DNA of 64,000 nucleotides. Origin: Rotaria macrura. Its lineage: Eukaryota; Rotifera; Eurotatoria; Philodinida; Philodinidae. Location: the NCBI GenBank assembly GCA_900239685.1, contig OENT01000692.1, positions 1 to 64,000 on the forward strand, given 5' to 3'. The notes under the pieces were generated by a model. That model was not told where the DNA came from. It ran no database searches and saw nothing but the letters and a program-made list of their open reading frames with translations. This document shows positions 33,602 through 47,826 of this stretch, piece by piece (position 1 is the stretch's first letter; every line of letters begins with the position of its first letter). The translations under genes and the position numbers were made by a program.

Positions 33602-35763
33602 GAATGCTATGTAGATATTCTTTAACTTTAATTGTGCGAATGGTCATCATCGGCTCTAAAGATAATATTTTTAATCTAAAACCAATAGTAGTAACAACTT
33701 GAAATAAAACTGCAATAAAAAAAAGAAGAAATCAACCTCAATTCATAAAATAATATAATCCATGAGTACAATCTTGAATAGCAAAAAAAGAAAATAGTCT
33801 ATCGGAAACCAAATTTCTATTGTTAGTTTCTTTTTTTTTTCATTCAATGAAAACGGATATTTACTGTTTCAACAAATTCAATATTCGAACAGAATCAATG
33901 GTTTGCAGTAACAGCATGCGTATCAAAGATAAAGACTAGTGAGCACGATGTCAGATAGAATATTTTATTTTTTTTTTTGAGTGTCATTTCAACGGTCAAA
34001 ATCTCGTTTCTAGTCTTGTACGAATAGTACAACATCGAATGATATTCGGTAGTTTCATACATGGTCACTTGCAGTATATCACGTTGTAGAATCATGCATT
34101 CGAGTACATCATTCTTCAATGTCGAAATTATAGTTTGCATGTTATCTAGAGAACTGATATAGAATTCTTCTTTGACCTTGATTAAATTATTTCTAAACAA
34201 ATTAGAGATAGACTATACTTTCATTTTGTAAGCGGCAAATTTTCAATTATCATCAACTTTCTTATGTTCTACAAGACAAGTGTTGTGTATATTTATTCAA
34301 CAAACGGTAGATATCATAAGTATAAACACTTGACGATGAAGAAAAGGAGAGAAAAAAAAAGAACTTATTATCACTCCTTATTTAGCAGCTACCACCATAG
34401 TCTAAAGGTTGCCATCGTATGATTAAATATGATGCTTTGAAACGTGAAGATTAAAGTTTCCGAAAAAGAAATGAAGAAGAAGAAGAAGAAGCACGAAAAA
34501 TGACCAGATAAATTATCTCTCACTTTTATATCACTATTATCTATTCATTTTTATTCGGTTGAAAAAAAAGAAAAAACTAACCGTTGGTAAGGCAAGCGCA
34601 TCTATATACTTCAACTGTTCGTTTATCTCGGATAAGACAATTTGTCGTCAACGTTTTTTTTTTTCTTCTACTTGTTACAGATATGTCAACATCAAGAGAA
34701 CAAACGGATAACAGTGTTTACCTTTCCTCCTTCTCTCGCTCTTTCTCTCTTCTCGTCTTATCATTTCGTATATAACATGAGCAAAAAATTTTACACATTC
34801 ATTTGGCGTCATTCTTTTTTTGTTGACTGCATTGCATGTGAGCTGGAAGATGGATTTCGCATAGCTGCTTTTTAAAATGCCAGATCTATATTCTTCCAGC
34901 TCATATCAGTACGTCTATAATCATCATTATTCTCGTAAGTCTTATTGTATTAGACGAACTTTACTTAAGCCGAGTATCAAACACAATTTAAATTCAATTA
35001 GTTTCTAATACTTCTCTTTCGTTTTCTTTTTCTGTTGATATTCGTTTCGTTTTTTCTTTCTTTTCCCTTTAGCAAAAGAACGCATTGAATTCAGATTGAG
35101 TTTCTCTATAACGTTTTACTATGTAGTCAAATTTCGTCACATACAGATTATCAACAGCTGTAAAGTTCAGGGAGAAAAGACGAAGCTCCTCCGTTTTTTT
35201 TTTATTTTATTTGTGTTCGATTTCTTTTTATTTCCTTCGACGTTCGTTCGTTATATTGAAAATCAAAAAAAGAAAAAGAATGTTATCGCCTGAGAAAAAA
35301 ATCCATTTGTTATTTCGTTTTCTTTTTCTCTCACTCGGTTTTCTCATAGGATACTCGACTCGACTAAGTGGAGCAGTTCGTCTCACCCTGAACATCATTA
35401 ATTGGTGAGATTCAACTCCTCCACTTCTTTGTAGTCAGTGATGCGAACGAATATTTCCCGGTAAGTTATGTTGATTTTTTTGTTTTTTATTGAAATAAAT
35501 TACACGAAAAGAACTGAGACACAATGGAGAAGCAATGAAAATAATTTTAGATAATCTGCAGGTAGAAAATAGTACAAGGTCAATTACAATCATAAAGAAA
35601 AAAAAGAAGCTGTCTTATGTTAAAAACGATTCGAATATGTTGATAATGAAAATTTATTTGTATTGTTTAAACTTTTTGTACATGTTATCGAATAAAATTT
35701 TCAAAAACATTATTATAGAATAAATGTGGTTCAACAAAAAAAAAAAAACTAAAACAGAATTGA
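33602..35763. other. Intergenic, homopurine/homopyrimidine-rich
   Basis: No supported exon. The stretch has long T/C and A/G runs, including six GAA units at 34473-34490 and several poly-T tracts between 34640 and 35500. Open frames here are low-complexity. Confidence 0.4.
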
Positions 35764-36883
35764 TTAAGAAATATCATCACATATTTCTTCATCATTTGCA
35801 TGTTCAACAACTGGTGGTAAAGGAATAGAATATGAATGTTGACGGTTATGTAATATTTTCGATAGTTTCTTATCAGGACTATGATTAGATGCATTAGAAT
35901 ATGATGATTGTTGATGTGATAATAGAGATGGAGATATAGAATGATGTGAGCTTTGAATATTTTTTTCATGTTTACCTGTCAAGATTGGACTATTACAATG
36001 GTTCACGATAGAATCTTCATCATCGGATAGATCATCATTGTTGGATTTAGGATTTTCCCCTTGAAGAAAAACAAAACTTGTGTCTATGCTCTACAGTTTC
36101 ATTAGTGAAAGAATTTTGTAAATAAACAAAATTTTTACACTTACACTCATCGATTAAATCTTTCACATTTGTTTTCTGGAACATTTCTAAATGATTACTT
36201 GATGATTTCGGCGTTATATGTAGTTCGGGAATAGAATTTTGTTTTGAATCTGAATTAAGTTTTTCTTTATTAGATTGATATTGAAATAGATTCGTATGTT
36301 TTAATGAACTAGGTTTTGAATGCATGATCTTAGTATGATTTATGTCTTTATCTGGTAAAATTGGCTGCCATATTGGTACTTGAAGAGGATTCGTTAGTTT
36401 TACATCGGTTGATTTATGTTTCATTGTGTTATTATTGGTCGATTTCGAATATTTCATCAATTTTTGATACGATGGCAGTTGATGAGAGAATTTATCTCGT
36501 GACTTGGTATTTAGCGAAGGCATTACTTGTATTGGATTTCGAAAAGTATCCTTATTATTATGTGATTGTTGCTGACAAGAAATATTTTCTATCGATGGAA
36601 GATAATGACGATTAGAGATTGGTGATTGCCGTTCAAGATCTCGTTTTATTGTATGTCTATAATCATGATTTGTCCATGAGTCACTTAGTTCAGTAAATAA
36701 TAGATTTAAATCTCTCACGGCTAATGCTTTTGATTGTCGCATGAGAGACTAAAATGAAATGAATTTCAATGAATATTGTTCAAAACGTTTATCGATTAAT
36801 GTTACTTGTTGACGTGGCATTGAATTTAACTGATTGTTTGGATGTAAATAAGCTGTAACTAAGTTCTTGGTATTAAATATCAT
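35764..36883 (-). CDS. Orphan protein, 325 aa, probably disordered
   Basis: Exons 36883-36806, 36748-36145 and 36059-35764 join in frame (phases 0 and 1). All splice sites are GT-AG and the only stop is at the end, which supports a real gene. The product is rich in Ser, Asn, Gln, Lys and His, with no signal peptide or membrane segment. The most structured-looking part is near residues 27-60 (KALAVRDLNLLFTELSDSW), which may form a helix. The C-terminus is acidic. I do not recognise a family. The gene is divergent from the annexin gene, with 1.9 kb between their starts. Confidence 0.7.
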
Positions 36884-38759
36884 GGTTTCAAATGATGTGT
36901 ATTATGCTTCACACTTTTTATTTAAATATGTTTTAGATGACGAGAAAAAAAAGCAGAATTTCTTTCATCAAAAAGAAAAAGAAAAAGTAAATATGGCTTT
37001 ATCCTCATTTAAATTATTCTCAGTAACTTTGATTGAAAGGATTCATCTCGAAAATACGATTTTATGATGCATTTTCTGTTTTTAACATTTATGTCGATGA
37101 TTGTATATTGTTTTAAAAAAAACTCTCTTCAACTGATTTGTCACGAACGAACGATTAAAGAATCGATAGATGTAGATGAAATTTATCGAACATCGTGAGA
37201 CAAAGTATTATAAACTTTTATTCAACAGTCACGAACAAACAACGAAATAGATTTTCTTGTTCTCAATTTTTTTCTTAGTAAATGATTAAATCGGACCATA
37301 TTTGAACATGGAGAAACCTGTACGATTGTTTCTACAACTTAAGATAAAATCAACAGTGAGAAATTTTCGGAGAAACAATACATCGAACAAAATGGAAGAG
37401 TCCTATTCGTATATTCGTTCTTGCCAAATTCAAAGAAGTTGAAGTATCATTAGCAACATTAAATGTTGCTAATTTGCAAAAGTATTATTCCGAAAAGTTA
37501 GGTCAACATATATATGTATTTGCAAGTATTATAAACCTCACAAACTCTTGCTGAATCCTCAAAGTTATAGTGTTATTTTTTTTTTGAAAAACTCTTCATT
37601 AAAATAATGAATATAAACTAGAAATAATAGAAGACTTGCAATCGTTTATTGTGAACACAAAATTTCATAAGAAAAATTACGTTACAAAGTTCATTTCTAC
37701 GTATGAATACAGTACATCTTTTTCAACACAAATTGATCGAGGATAGCGTAGAAACATTGTGCTTTATTAGTTCCTTATTGGTTCACTGAAAAAGAGAATG
37801 CATTACAAGTTATTGAAAATTATCTTCTTCTGCAAGGACTTGTCATAATGTCTTTAAGTTATTGAAATTTCATTTTTTTAGAAAATAGAAATGATCATGA
37901 CCTGATAGACAAGTTCCGTAATTTGAATACATACAATACAATGGCATGAAATGCTCAATCTATTGAGGGGTATCTATTCTTCATAAAACACCAACAACAG
38001 CAACAAGAGAAACATCACTAGAATATATATTGTTCTCGTTGAATTTGTTGATGTCAATTTAAGAATTATTTAACACAAAAAACATGGTAAAATTAAGGAA
38101 ACTCTTATCGACGGGCACCCCTATTTACAACATATCCTATTCTTCAGATAATTATTATTGCTAGATAAAATTTCACAGTTGAATTTAATTCCCCGTGTGA
38201 TCTAACACGTTTGATATTTTGCACATATCAGTCGAATGAATGATAAATATAAAGATGTGTAAAATTTTCTTTGATTTGTTTGTGATATTGTATTTCTCAT
38301 GTACTATGAATTCAAATATACGAAAAGATTGTTGTGCAGCAAAAACATATATTTAATATGAGAGTAGAATGTATTAATAATACATCATGTGATATAGTTT
38401 TTTTTATGAATCTTCATCAGATAAATATGCATATTTTAGTAAATATTATTTTATTTGTCTCGACCTTGGGAATATAAGGTACGAGGACTGTGACGTAGGA
38501 ACGTATGTTTATAGATTCGGTTTAAATAAAACTAATTTATATTCAGTTAAATGAAAATTTACAGGTATGTTTATTTTCTTATTATGATAATGTTTGTGCA
38601 TATTTTGCATGTCCCTATAGGAAATTAAAGTAGTCAAGCATAACTAATGATAAGTTTCTGTATTCTACTTCGTTTCATCATATAACCTTGATTGAAACAT
38701 ATGTATAAATAATGTTATAACTGTAAAGGACATCTGTTTATACTTGACAATAATAAAAC
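36884..38759. other. Divergent intergenic region
   Basis: No supported exon. It probably holds the promoters of the orphan gene (minus) and the annexin gene (plus), but I cannot point to a specific element. Confidence 0.4.
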
Positions 38760-40556
38760 ATGAAGAAAGTATTTGATGGCGAGGTTAAAAAACATGAGAG
38801 ACGTTTGATTGTAAGTATTATCATATTATTTCTATGAAGACAACTCCCTCTATTCGAACATGGAGACAATATGAAATTGGATTTTTCTATTACCATTAAT
38901 TTTTGAATAGTAGCGTCCGAATCTGTTCCTCCTCGAATTTTTCACAATATCAACCATCTCAAGAAAAAAATATTTGTATTCCCATAGCCTTGTATTCTGA
39001 TAACATTTTGAATAGCTAGTTGATCGTCAATACTCCATTAGTAAGGTGCGGCTTCACAGAAGTTCTGCGGCACTCTCAAGAACATCAGAAAAATTGATTT
39101 TCGACTTGAAAATTTACATAGAAACGGATACTAGTGAGAACAGCTCTTTTTGAATGTTTCCGATCTTGCTATTTTGAAAATACGTTATCTTACATCGTTC
39201 AAGCAGAGCAACAAATCTGATGAAAAAAAAAAAAATCAAGAACGCAAGAATTTTTTCGCAAATAGTTTCGATGCAAAAGCGAAATTTATTTGCTCTGAAA
39301 GTTTCGAAACATACGATCTAGTTATTATTGAAGTTATGTATTTTCATAATTAATGTTTATGAAAAACAATATTTTTTTTCTAGCCTAAACTCAGCTCTAC
39401 TTCATGTGGTAATCCTAATGAATTTAATTACAAACATGATATAAAATGTCTATCGAAAAAATTACAAAATTGTGGTATAGGTCGAAAAATAGATTTTGAT
39501 TTTATTCTTCGATTTCTATCATCGTACAATGTTGAACAACGTTTAGTGCTAGTTCATGGTCTTGAACATGAATATGATTGTAAACTTCTTCGTATTATAC
39601 TTGAACAGCCGGAATCTGCCGTACGTTCATGTGCAATAGCGATGATAATCGAACCGATTGAATTATGTGCACGTGATTTTCATGATTTACTCATATTAAA
39701 ACGTAAAGATAAAAATAATTTTGATTTGACAAGAAAATTACTAGAAATTTTATTAACATTTAATAATAATGATATAAAAAAATTTAAAGAAACATATGAA
39801 ACATTGTTTACAAGTTCAGTTGAAAAAGAGATTGCAATGTTTGGCGATAAAAAATGTCTTCTGTCAAAATTACTTCTTCAACTACTTGCAGGAAAACGTT
39901 ATGAATTACCGTTTCATTCAGCATCAGTTGCAAAAATTATTGCTACACAATTACATGAAGTTGGTGAAGGTACATCGAATATTGATAGTGATGCATTCAT
40001 AAAAATGTTTACAGAAGATTCATTTTCGCAATTATCAACTATATTCGATATGTATGAAGATAAATATGGACGACCATTACAAGATATAATCGATCAAGAA
40101 TTTAAAGATCATAAGGAAAAGCAATGTTTTCAAGATATGATTGAATTTGTTCGATTGCCAAGTGCTTATTATTCTCGAATACTTCGGCAAGCATTAGACG
40201 AAGTACCGATTGATTATAGAACATTAGCAAGACTTATAATTGGTCATCAAGGCAAAGATTTAGGTGAAATTAAATTAGAATATTCAAAAATGTATGATGA
40301 AACACTGGATCAAATCATTGGTAATCGTATCGATATTGTGGAAGTAAGAAATGCATTCGTCAAAACCATAACAAATGAAAACAACTTAGCATCGCCCGTT
40401 TGTGAACGTCTTCCTCTCGATCGTAAAACCACCAGTAATCTAGATAGTTTTCGACTAAGTCCAATAACAACATGTGATACAGATTTGAAAAAAAGTCGTT
40501 CGCAAGACAGATTTGAAAAACTGGCTTACATATTAAAATTAAGACGTCCTCAATAA
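38760..40556 (+). CDS. Divergent annexin
   Basis: Exons 38760-38810 and 39384-40556 (phase 0; 573-bp intron) give 407 aa. Four annexin repeats can be followed. The first is at about 50-120 (QRLVLVHGLEHEYDCKLL...). The third has GEGTSNIDSDAFIKMFTEDSFSQLSTIFDMYEDKYGR, matching the usual GEGxxxTDExxFxxIL pattern. The fourth has YRTLARLIIGHQGKDLGEIKLEYSKMY. Annexins bind acidic phospholipids on the cytosolic membrane face through calcium. Here the GxGT calcium loops are mostly lost; repeat four reads DEVPID, for example. A short N-terminal and a 60-residue C-terminal tail flank the core. Calcium binding is probably weak or absent, so the role is uncertain. Confidence 0.85.
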
Positions 40557-41443
40557 TTTCATTGTTCTTCTGTATTTTTTCATTTTAATCTATTTCTATT
40601 GATATGCAACATAATTGATGGGTCGAAAGTTTTGATACAAAATGTTGTGCTTTTTCTTAATATGAACTTCGAAGTTGTGTCTCAATTTTCATTCGAGCGT
40701 AGCGAGAGAATCTTTAAAAGACTCAAAAAATCCTTTCTAGACATTTTCATTATTGTGATTCGAAGCTAAAATGTAGAATCTTCATCATCAGTTTTCATTT
40801 TTGAAAAAGCGACATCTTAGTTCAGTGTCAATTTTTTGTTGATAATTATATATTTATTCTAAAAAAAAAAGATTAATTCCAACATTTTTTAACATATTCA
40901 AAACAAAAATAGAAAAACATTTGTTTCACCATTATAAACAATTTTTTTCAGGCTTTTCAAACCATCGTTCATTACTCCGAAAAGAAAACAGACACACAAA
41001 AAATAACCGTCCTATACTTAGAAGCGAATCAAAAATTTCCGCCTATTCGCTATCTCATCGTATAAAGTAGTAATCAAAACGATGATATAATTGTAATTCT
41101 ATATCTTTTATTCGATAGCTTATATTATTTGTTGCCGTGTGAAATGCCTTTATACTTAATCTATTTCATTGCTAAATACATCAGAAACAGATAGATTTAT
41201 TTTACTTAAATGATTATGATTCAACATTGTTAATTTTCGATTAGTAATGAATTTTAATTGAAGAAAGTCAGATTCTACATACGTTTATATATAATATATA
41301 TATGTATATTCCCCGTATAAACTAGTTTTAATAAAGCAGTGACATACAATTATTTTATTGATGAGTAACAAAAGAAAAACGGAAAAAAAATGTGAACTTA
41401 GACATTGCTTATTAATAAAAATTAGAGATAAATGTTTTCGTTT
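40557..41443. other. Convergent 3' region between annexin and TMED2
   Basis: No gene seen. A minus-strand AATAAA at 41354-41359 probably serves TMED2. Confidence 0.5.
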
Positions 41444-42338
41444 TTATACAACTCGACGAACTTCAAAGAATCGTTTCAAGTAATATACTTGGCCGAATGC
41501 CATGGCTAATAATATAAATGCTTCAAAACATGACCACATAACAACACGTGAGTTTGTATTATCATTGACTAGAAATATTTACATATTGATATAATTTACA
41601 AATAAAACATGCGATTGACTTACTAGCACGATGAATACGTTCTCGTACTTCCATGAATTCTTGTTCATGTTTAATATTACTTAATGATGCAGATAATTCA
41701 GTAACAAGTTCTTCAAGTTTATTATGGTGCACTAAAAATATGGAAGTATTAAGTGAAGTTAGTTTCTAAAAATTCATGTTCTTCTACAATAAAACTTCTG
41801 ACTCGAATAAATAATTCATTCAGCTAATTACTCTAATGTCATCATGTATTCGATATATAACATGATATATTTACTTGTAACATTGTCTGCCGATTTATCA
41901 GATCCCATATCGAGATTAGGCGAATCTCCAACATCCATTTCAAACATAACCATTTTCGGTGTCATTGTTGACATTCGATTACTAAAGCATAATGTATATG
42001 TACCATCCATATGAGCAGAAAATGTCGTTTTTCCACTTGATTCTCGATCACCACGATAGATTTCTTTCTGATCAGGTCCAGTGATCTACATTGACACAAA
42101 AAAGAAAATAGTAAACTCAAACAAAAAATCATAACAAGCCATCTCTATCTACTTGAACATCGATGTCGAGAAAACCACCTTCGATCACTTCAAACGTGAG
42201 TAATAATTTCGTACCGGATGTTAATTTTTCGAAAAAACATTCTTCGGAATGAGCATCAACAGATACATAATAACTGAGCACATTTTTCACCGATAGAAGT
42301 ACAATCAGTGAATATGTTAAAAGTGATTTCCAAGTCAT
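41444..42338 (-). CDS. TMED2: TMED2, p24-beta cargo receptor
   Basis: Exons 42338-42153, 42085-41875, 41731-41624 and 41568-41444 give 209 aa (about 200 is usual). A type I membrane protein cycling between ER and Golgi in COPI/COPII vesicles. It has a signal peptide (about 1-22), a GOLD domain (about 25-110) with [15 protein letters not shown] and the [12 protein letters not shown] signature, then a heptad-rich region ([10 protein letters not shown]...), one membrane span (about 178-197), and a cytosolic tail FFEVRRVV carrying the FF coat-binding motif. The longer upstream frame, starting at an ATG near 42428, lacks a better signal sequence, so I use the Met before [10 protein letters not shown]. 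The promoter region is shared head-to-head with the TIR genes, 4.1 kb away. Confidence 0.96.
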
Positions 42339-45300
42339 TTTTAATACAAATAACAGAAATGTATTCGTGGTGTACGAGAGTAAATGATTGTGATTGGGCC
42401 ACTCTGTCAATTCAGTTCGACCTATCAACGATTGTCGGTTGTCTAGAGTAACATATATTTATACATAAATTCAACTTTCTTCGCGTCACATCCATTTGAA
42501 ATTTTAATTAAGTAGAAGAATTCATTTTTTTAAATCGTACTATCAGAATTATATGAGAATGTGTCTCTGCTGTAGTATTTCATTTGTTGATTCAACGGAC
42601 TAATCAAATAGCGAAAGGTCTATATGTTGAAATGAAAAAGTTGATGTTACCAACCAGCATGAATCTCCTTAAGTTAACAACATTCAGAGATAATCAATCA
42701 TGAAACACATTACACGTATATGCTCGAGGAAAATTCAATTTTGTCTGTGTAAACCGTATCTGATTAATAGTGCCGTTATAACATCGCAGTTTTTTCATTT
42801 TCAGGTTAACAGATCGTACTAGCTAGGATCCAGTTCAATGTCAAATCAAAACAGAAGATGAAATTCGTTTGAAATTTTTCTTTGTTTAGATTGAACGGGG
42901 TGAACGTCTCAATATTACTTATTTATGGAAATCAGTGAACAGTTGCTGTTCTCTTCTAGAATATAAGTTACCAGATGATTGTATGGACAATGAGATGTTG
43001 AATTGAAAACTGCTCTAAAGACTGAGATGATGATTCCTAATCTTCGATAATATTTATTTTTCATAGTATAGTTGATTATATATGCGATAGGTTGACTAAG
43101 TGTTATACAAGGTGACATATCACTAAGTAATGGATCGTGTATTCATTCAAGTCTTTCGTTGAAAATAAAATCTAGCAATCGAAAATAAGCTCATTAACAA
43201 TGTGGTTATGCCTAATCGACAGTCCAATATTTATGGAAATGGCTTACTTTAAACATACCGTTGTTCATGTAATTATTGTGGAGATTTCTAAGTTTCACAT
43301 ATGTACGTAATCAAAAAGAATTCGAATGAAAGAGACACGTACATCAATTTTTAAATTGACTTAGAACTTCACAAGTACTTTTAATTTGCGTATGTACTAA
43401 AAACAAAAGTTCATCATAGTCTTTTCCGATGAATTTAACTAATTTTTACACCGCGTATTAAATGTCGATCAATAATTTAACGAATCTGCTACCGTTTTGA
43501 AATGCTCTAAAATAATAAAAAACACTATTGCAAATATTTAATATTGAATTGTAGTAAAAGTTGCAGGCACTTATTGTGATAATGTACTTGAAAACTTTAT
43601 TGATAGTAAAATAATCAATGTTCCACAAGAAATGCAGGTTGATGTAGTCGTCTAATCGATTCAAGTTCGAAACGAATAAAAGATAAACTATAGTACAACT
43701 GTTATAAATATTCCATCTATTCATCATGAATCATTTGTAGAATTTATTTGGACAGTTAGATTTTATTATCAAATGTATATCAAAAATGAAATAAAAGAAG
43801 ACTAAAGAAAAATCCAAAGGGGGAAAAATTGCAAGAAGCTCATCTAGATTGTTATGAATTGATAGTGAATATATACATTTTCTGGTCTATCAGTGGAATA
43901 GTGCATTTGAATATGAATATACGAATCGATGAAAATATGTTTGCCAATGATGGTAAAAGTTTATGACATGAATTTGTCTATATAAAAAAAATATCCTGTC
44001 ATCGATCTAGCTCAATAAAACAATTAGCATAGCTGCCAACTGATGATAACTATTTATTAAAAAAAAACCATTTTTTTTAGGCACGCCCAAAGCCATGAGC
44101 AGTAGATTCTGTATTTGAGTGAATTGCACTGAGATTGAACAACTTAAAGAAAATCATTGAATAGGACAGATTTGATCTGAGTATTCAATATACATTTCTG
44201 ATCTATTTTCCCGACTATCAGAATTTTGGTTAAGAAAAAAAAACAATATCTCAAGAATTTAGCAAAATAAAACTATTTTATATATGAGACGAATCATTTT
44301 GAAGAGGAGAATCCAACGAATATGTACATAATATTATTCGAATATATATATTCATGCTTTTGGCGTAATAGAATACGATTTTTATTATTAAAAATACATC
44401 CGTTTTGAGAAACTCGTTGTATAACGAAGTTCTTTATTTAAAATTGTTTCGCAATAACAATAAGAAGCAGAAACATCATCACTTTATCAGCTTTTATAAA
44501 CAGTTTAAACTTCTGAAAAGATTTTGCATGGTAGCTGCTGATCACTCAAAGCATCAAGAATCCTTGAAAAGTATTTGTAAATATCCGCTCAGTTGAGAGA
44601 AATCAAAAGAAGTAAAATACGTCTATTGTTTTCTCTCCATATCTGTCGTGACTTTTTAATACAGGAAGAGGCTGGTCGCATATCTTTGGAGTAAAATATC
44701 GGAATTTTAACATCTAGTTTGCTTAAAATGATGAAAGATTCCTAGATTAATCTTTCATCGTTAGCAAGAAATCAAACTAAAAAATCTATCGTAACATTTA
44801 GTGCGACAACAGTTACCAATCTGTTTTATTTTAATTTTATTACTTGATCCTGAACTTTTTCTAAATGTTTTTTAATGAAACTATTTCTTGGTTTTTACTA
44901 TCAGGAACCCAAAATCGAAGTTAGGATAATTTTAGATTTTAAGAAAGAGGAGAATCCGGTTTATGCGACATGAAAAGTAATATTCGTCGATAGATGTCCG
45001 CAAACGTCTTTCTTGATGATTTTTCCGGTTCAAAAAATCTGTAAATAAACAACTAAAAACATTGATAATTCTACGATAAGTAGGGTGAACTAAATGAAGT
45101 ATTTCAAAAAACAATATCTCAACCGATTGAGTAGAAGTTGAGTCATGAGATATTTCGTGTTAACAAAAATAACGGATCAATCTTGATCCGATTCACTCAT
45201 ATAGACGTTTGAGTGTCTGAATACGGATGTAACTTAAAAAATCAAGAGACAATTTAATATCGAGCTCATGGAGTATTACATTTTTGATCATTACTAGCCA

Positions 45301-46485
45301 TCGAGTAATTGATGAATATCAGTATTTATTGTGAAGTTTTCATTTAAAATAGCCTGTGCTATTGTCTTAATATTGTTCATGAATGATAACTAATCGATTG
45401 ATTTATTGATTCTGTAGATATACATTTTTTCGAGACATAGTTTCAGTGACGGTGTGATGAAAGGGTCAGAGCAGGAAGTGAGGAGGGGTCAATCCTAAAA
45501 TCAGAGAAAAATTATCTAATGGATTTCTCCAAACTCTGGTGCAAACTCCTTTGTAAAATAAATTCATCCAACTCAAAAAAGATCCAACAAAATTTTAGAA
45601 ATTGGAGATTTTCATAGCCAACTCAGTAGGAAGATCACCGTAAGGCACCCCTCCTGCATAGTTTGTGAGTGTGCACTCCTGAATATGATCGATGAAGTAA
45701 TTCGAGGAGTTAGTGAGAAAGAAAAAGTCAAGATTTACATCAATCATTGAAATTTGTGATAACAGTCTCGCATCATCATTTTCATTTCGTTTGACTTCGA
45801 ACTACAGATGGATAAGTCAACATGATTCGTTACTGCATGCTAACTGACTGCAGCAGGATTTAATATTTTAAACATCAATTTCTGTCGATATTCTAATGTT
45901 TGTCTTTATTTTTATTTTTCGTTCTGTAGTGACGAGCATCTCAATACATTTACTAACAAAACATTTCTTTTTTTGTGGCCTTGGCATCATCCTTTATTGA
46001 CTTTTCTTCTCTTGAAAGTCACATTTTTCGTGATAAAAACAGCTATAAAAGTTTCGTAATTACCCGTTGAATAGATGACGATGGCTGAGATTTTCATATG
46101 AATATCCATACTTTAAAAATACAGCATCGGCGCGGCAGCACAGTTGAATGAAGTGTATATGCAATAATCTTATTCACTCATTTACCGTGTACAGATTTCT
46201 CAAAAATGTCTTTATCACGTTTTGAAGGACATCTTCTGACATAAGATAGTTCTCTCTGTTCTTTTGTGGTACGATCGTATCATAGTATTGCTAATATTAT
46301 TCTTTCTCTTTCTTTCGTGACAGTTTTGTCTATAGATAGTACTCGAAGGTATAGAGTGGACAAAAGAAATAAAAGAAGACACATATTTTATGTTTTCGAC
46401 TAAATGAAGATCGATGAAAAAGAGTAGACATATCGGTTTTTAGATTCTTTACTATTTCGTTTTTGTTTCAGACCTTGAAAACAAA
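42339..46485. other. 4.1 kb intergenic, no gene recognised
   Basis: No supported exon. Small hairpins occur at 44730-44759 (11-bp stem GATGAAAGATT) and 45174-45191. The TTTTGTTTCAG before 46472 may close a 5'UTR intron of the first TIR gene. Confidence 0.4.
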
Positions 46486-47311
46486 ATGGATTCGCAAGGT
46501 ACCGATACTACAAATAGTAGTCAAGGAGTGGGCAATAATATTTATATGAGACAAAATGCTGCCGCACCTCAACTAGAAGGTAAGCTCAAAAATTTTAGTT
46601 TTCTCTCATTAACGTGCTGCTCGATATGTTTTTAAGGTGAATATAACATTTCTGCTCTCATTCAAATTAACAGTTCACCAGAGACCCCATCCTCAACCGA
46701 TGGTAAAGTATTTGTCATAGAGTGCTTATTTCTCTCAGTTTTTTAACGACAATAGTTGGGTTTTAGAGTCGTTGGATCTTAGACAATCGAGTACAGTAGC
46801 TATTGCAACAGGTCCACCGCCTGCTCGAGTTCCTGTCATGTTACAAAATCCAGTCAAAATCGCTTTTTCCTATCGTCGGGAAACGAATGATAGAGTGAAA
46901 GAAATCAACCAACTCGTTCATAACAGGATCACCACTCCTGACTTTCCTGATCCAGTTTTCTATGCACCTAGATTTCAAGCCGCCATTGCTCGTATTAATG
47001 GGAATATATTGTTGCAGAGTGTCTATCAAGGAGCCGAGCTAGTCGTTGTTTTTCTCTCGCCAGAATACCATAGTTCTCGTTTCACTCATGGTGAATGGCG
47101 GGCCATATATGATCGTTTTTTCACTGGTGCTGATGGTATAGAATACGATAGACTTCTTCTGATCAAAATGGGCGATTTTCAAATGGAGCCCCTCGGTATT
47201 TTCAATAATGATTTTTTTATTGATGCAACAGACATGAGCAATGAGGAAGTAGCCGCAATCATTATGGATCGATGGCATATAGTGGAAAAACTTTATCGAA
47301 GACCATCCTGA
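46486..47311 (+). CDS. TIR-domain protein A
   Basis: Exons 46486-46579, 46637-46702 and 46767-47311, all joined at phase 1, give 234 aa. Residues 1-82 are low-complexity and likely disordered. From V83 to about 226 there is a TIR-like domain: the first strand ends in KIAFSYRRE, then YQGAELVVVFLSPEY, then RFTHGEW with E163 where TIR NADases carry their catalytic Glu, and a last part LGIFNNDFFIDATD like the GYxD segment of bacterial TIR_2 proteins. The domain resembles bacterial TIRs more than animal Toll receptors. Such domains cleave NAD or signal by assembly. There is no membrane segment. It is followed by a paralog in tandem. NADase activity is an inference. Confidence 0.8.
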
Positions 47312-47826
47312 AAGATATATTCATGTCGTCACAGATAGACTGATCAGTTATATAGTCTTGTTTTTGAATAGTTTTATTAAATGCCATATTCTGTGATAAG
47401 TTCGAAGATTTCTTAGCAACGAAGAAAAATATTCCAAAGATCAACACAATTTTTTGCCTGTTGTTCATGTTAATTTCGTCCGATAGAGACTTTTTTTTGA
47501 ATAGTTTTTCTTGTGACAGAAAAAAATGCATTTTTGGTTTTTCGTACAGATCCATTTCTTTGATTGCTTTCTTGAATTTTTTATTATTGAAACGGTTGCC
47601 TAGGATACAGTTGTGTCAAATTTTGCTTAAGGAAAAATCCAAGTTAGTATATCATCTTTCTTCCTATTTCATCAGAATTCAACGAGCGAAAAATGAAAGA
47701 ACAACGTTTTATTTCTTTCTTTCGATAAATTCACCAAAAAGTCAATCTCGTTTGAAACATCTACAGATAGTTGACATAAAAGAGAGAACGAGAGCAACAA
47801 TAATCAAATGTGTTTTTCTTCTTCAG
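47312..47826. other. Spacer between the two TIR genes
   Basis: No supported exon, but it ends in a strong acceptor (TGTTTTTCTTCTTCAG, 47811-47826) upstream of the ATG of TIR gene B. A promoter or a 5' intron could lie here. Confidence 0.4.

Noticed and set aside
45470..45665. GAGGAGGGG and CCCCTCCTG as possible inverted ends of an element
   Set aside because: Only about nine bases match and the flanks do not continue the pairing.
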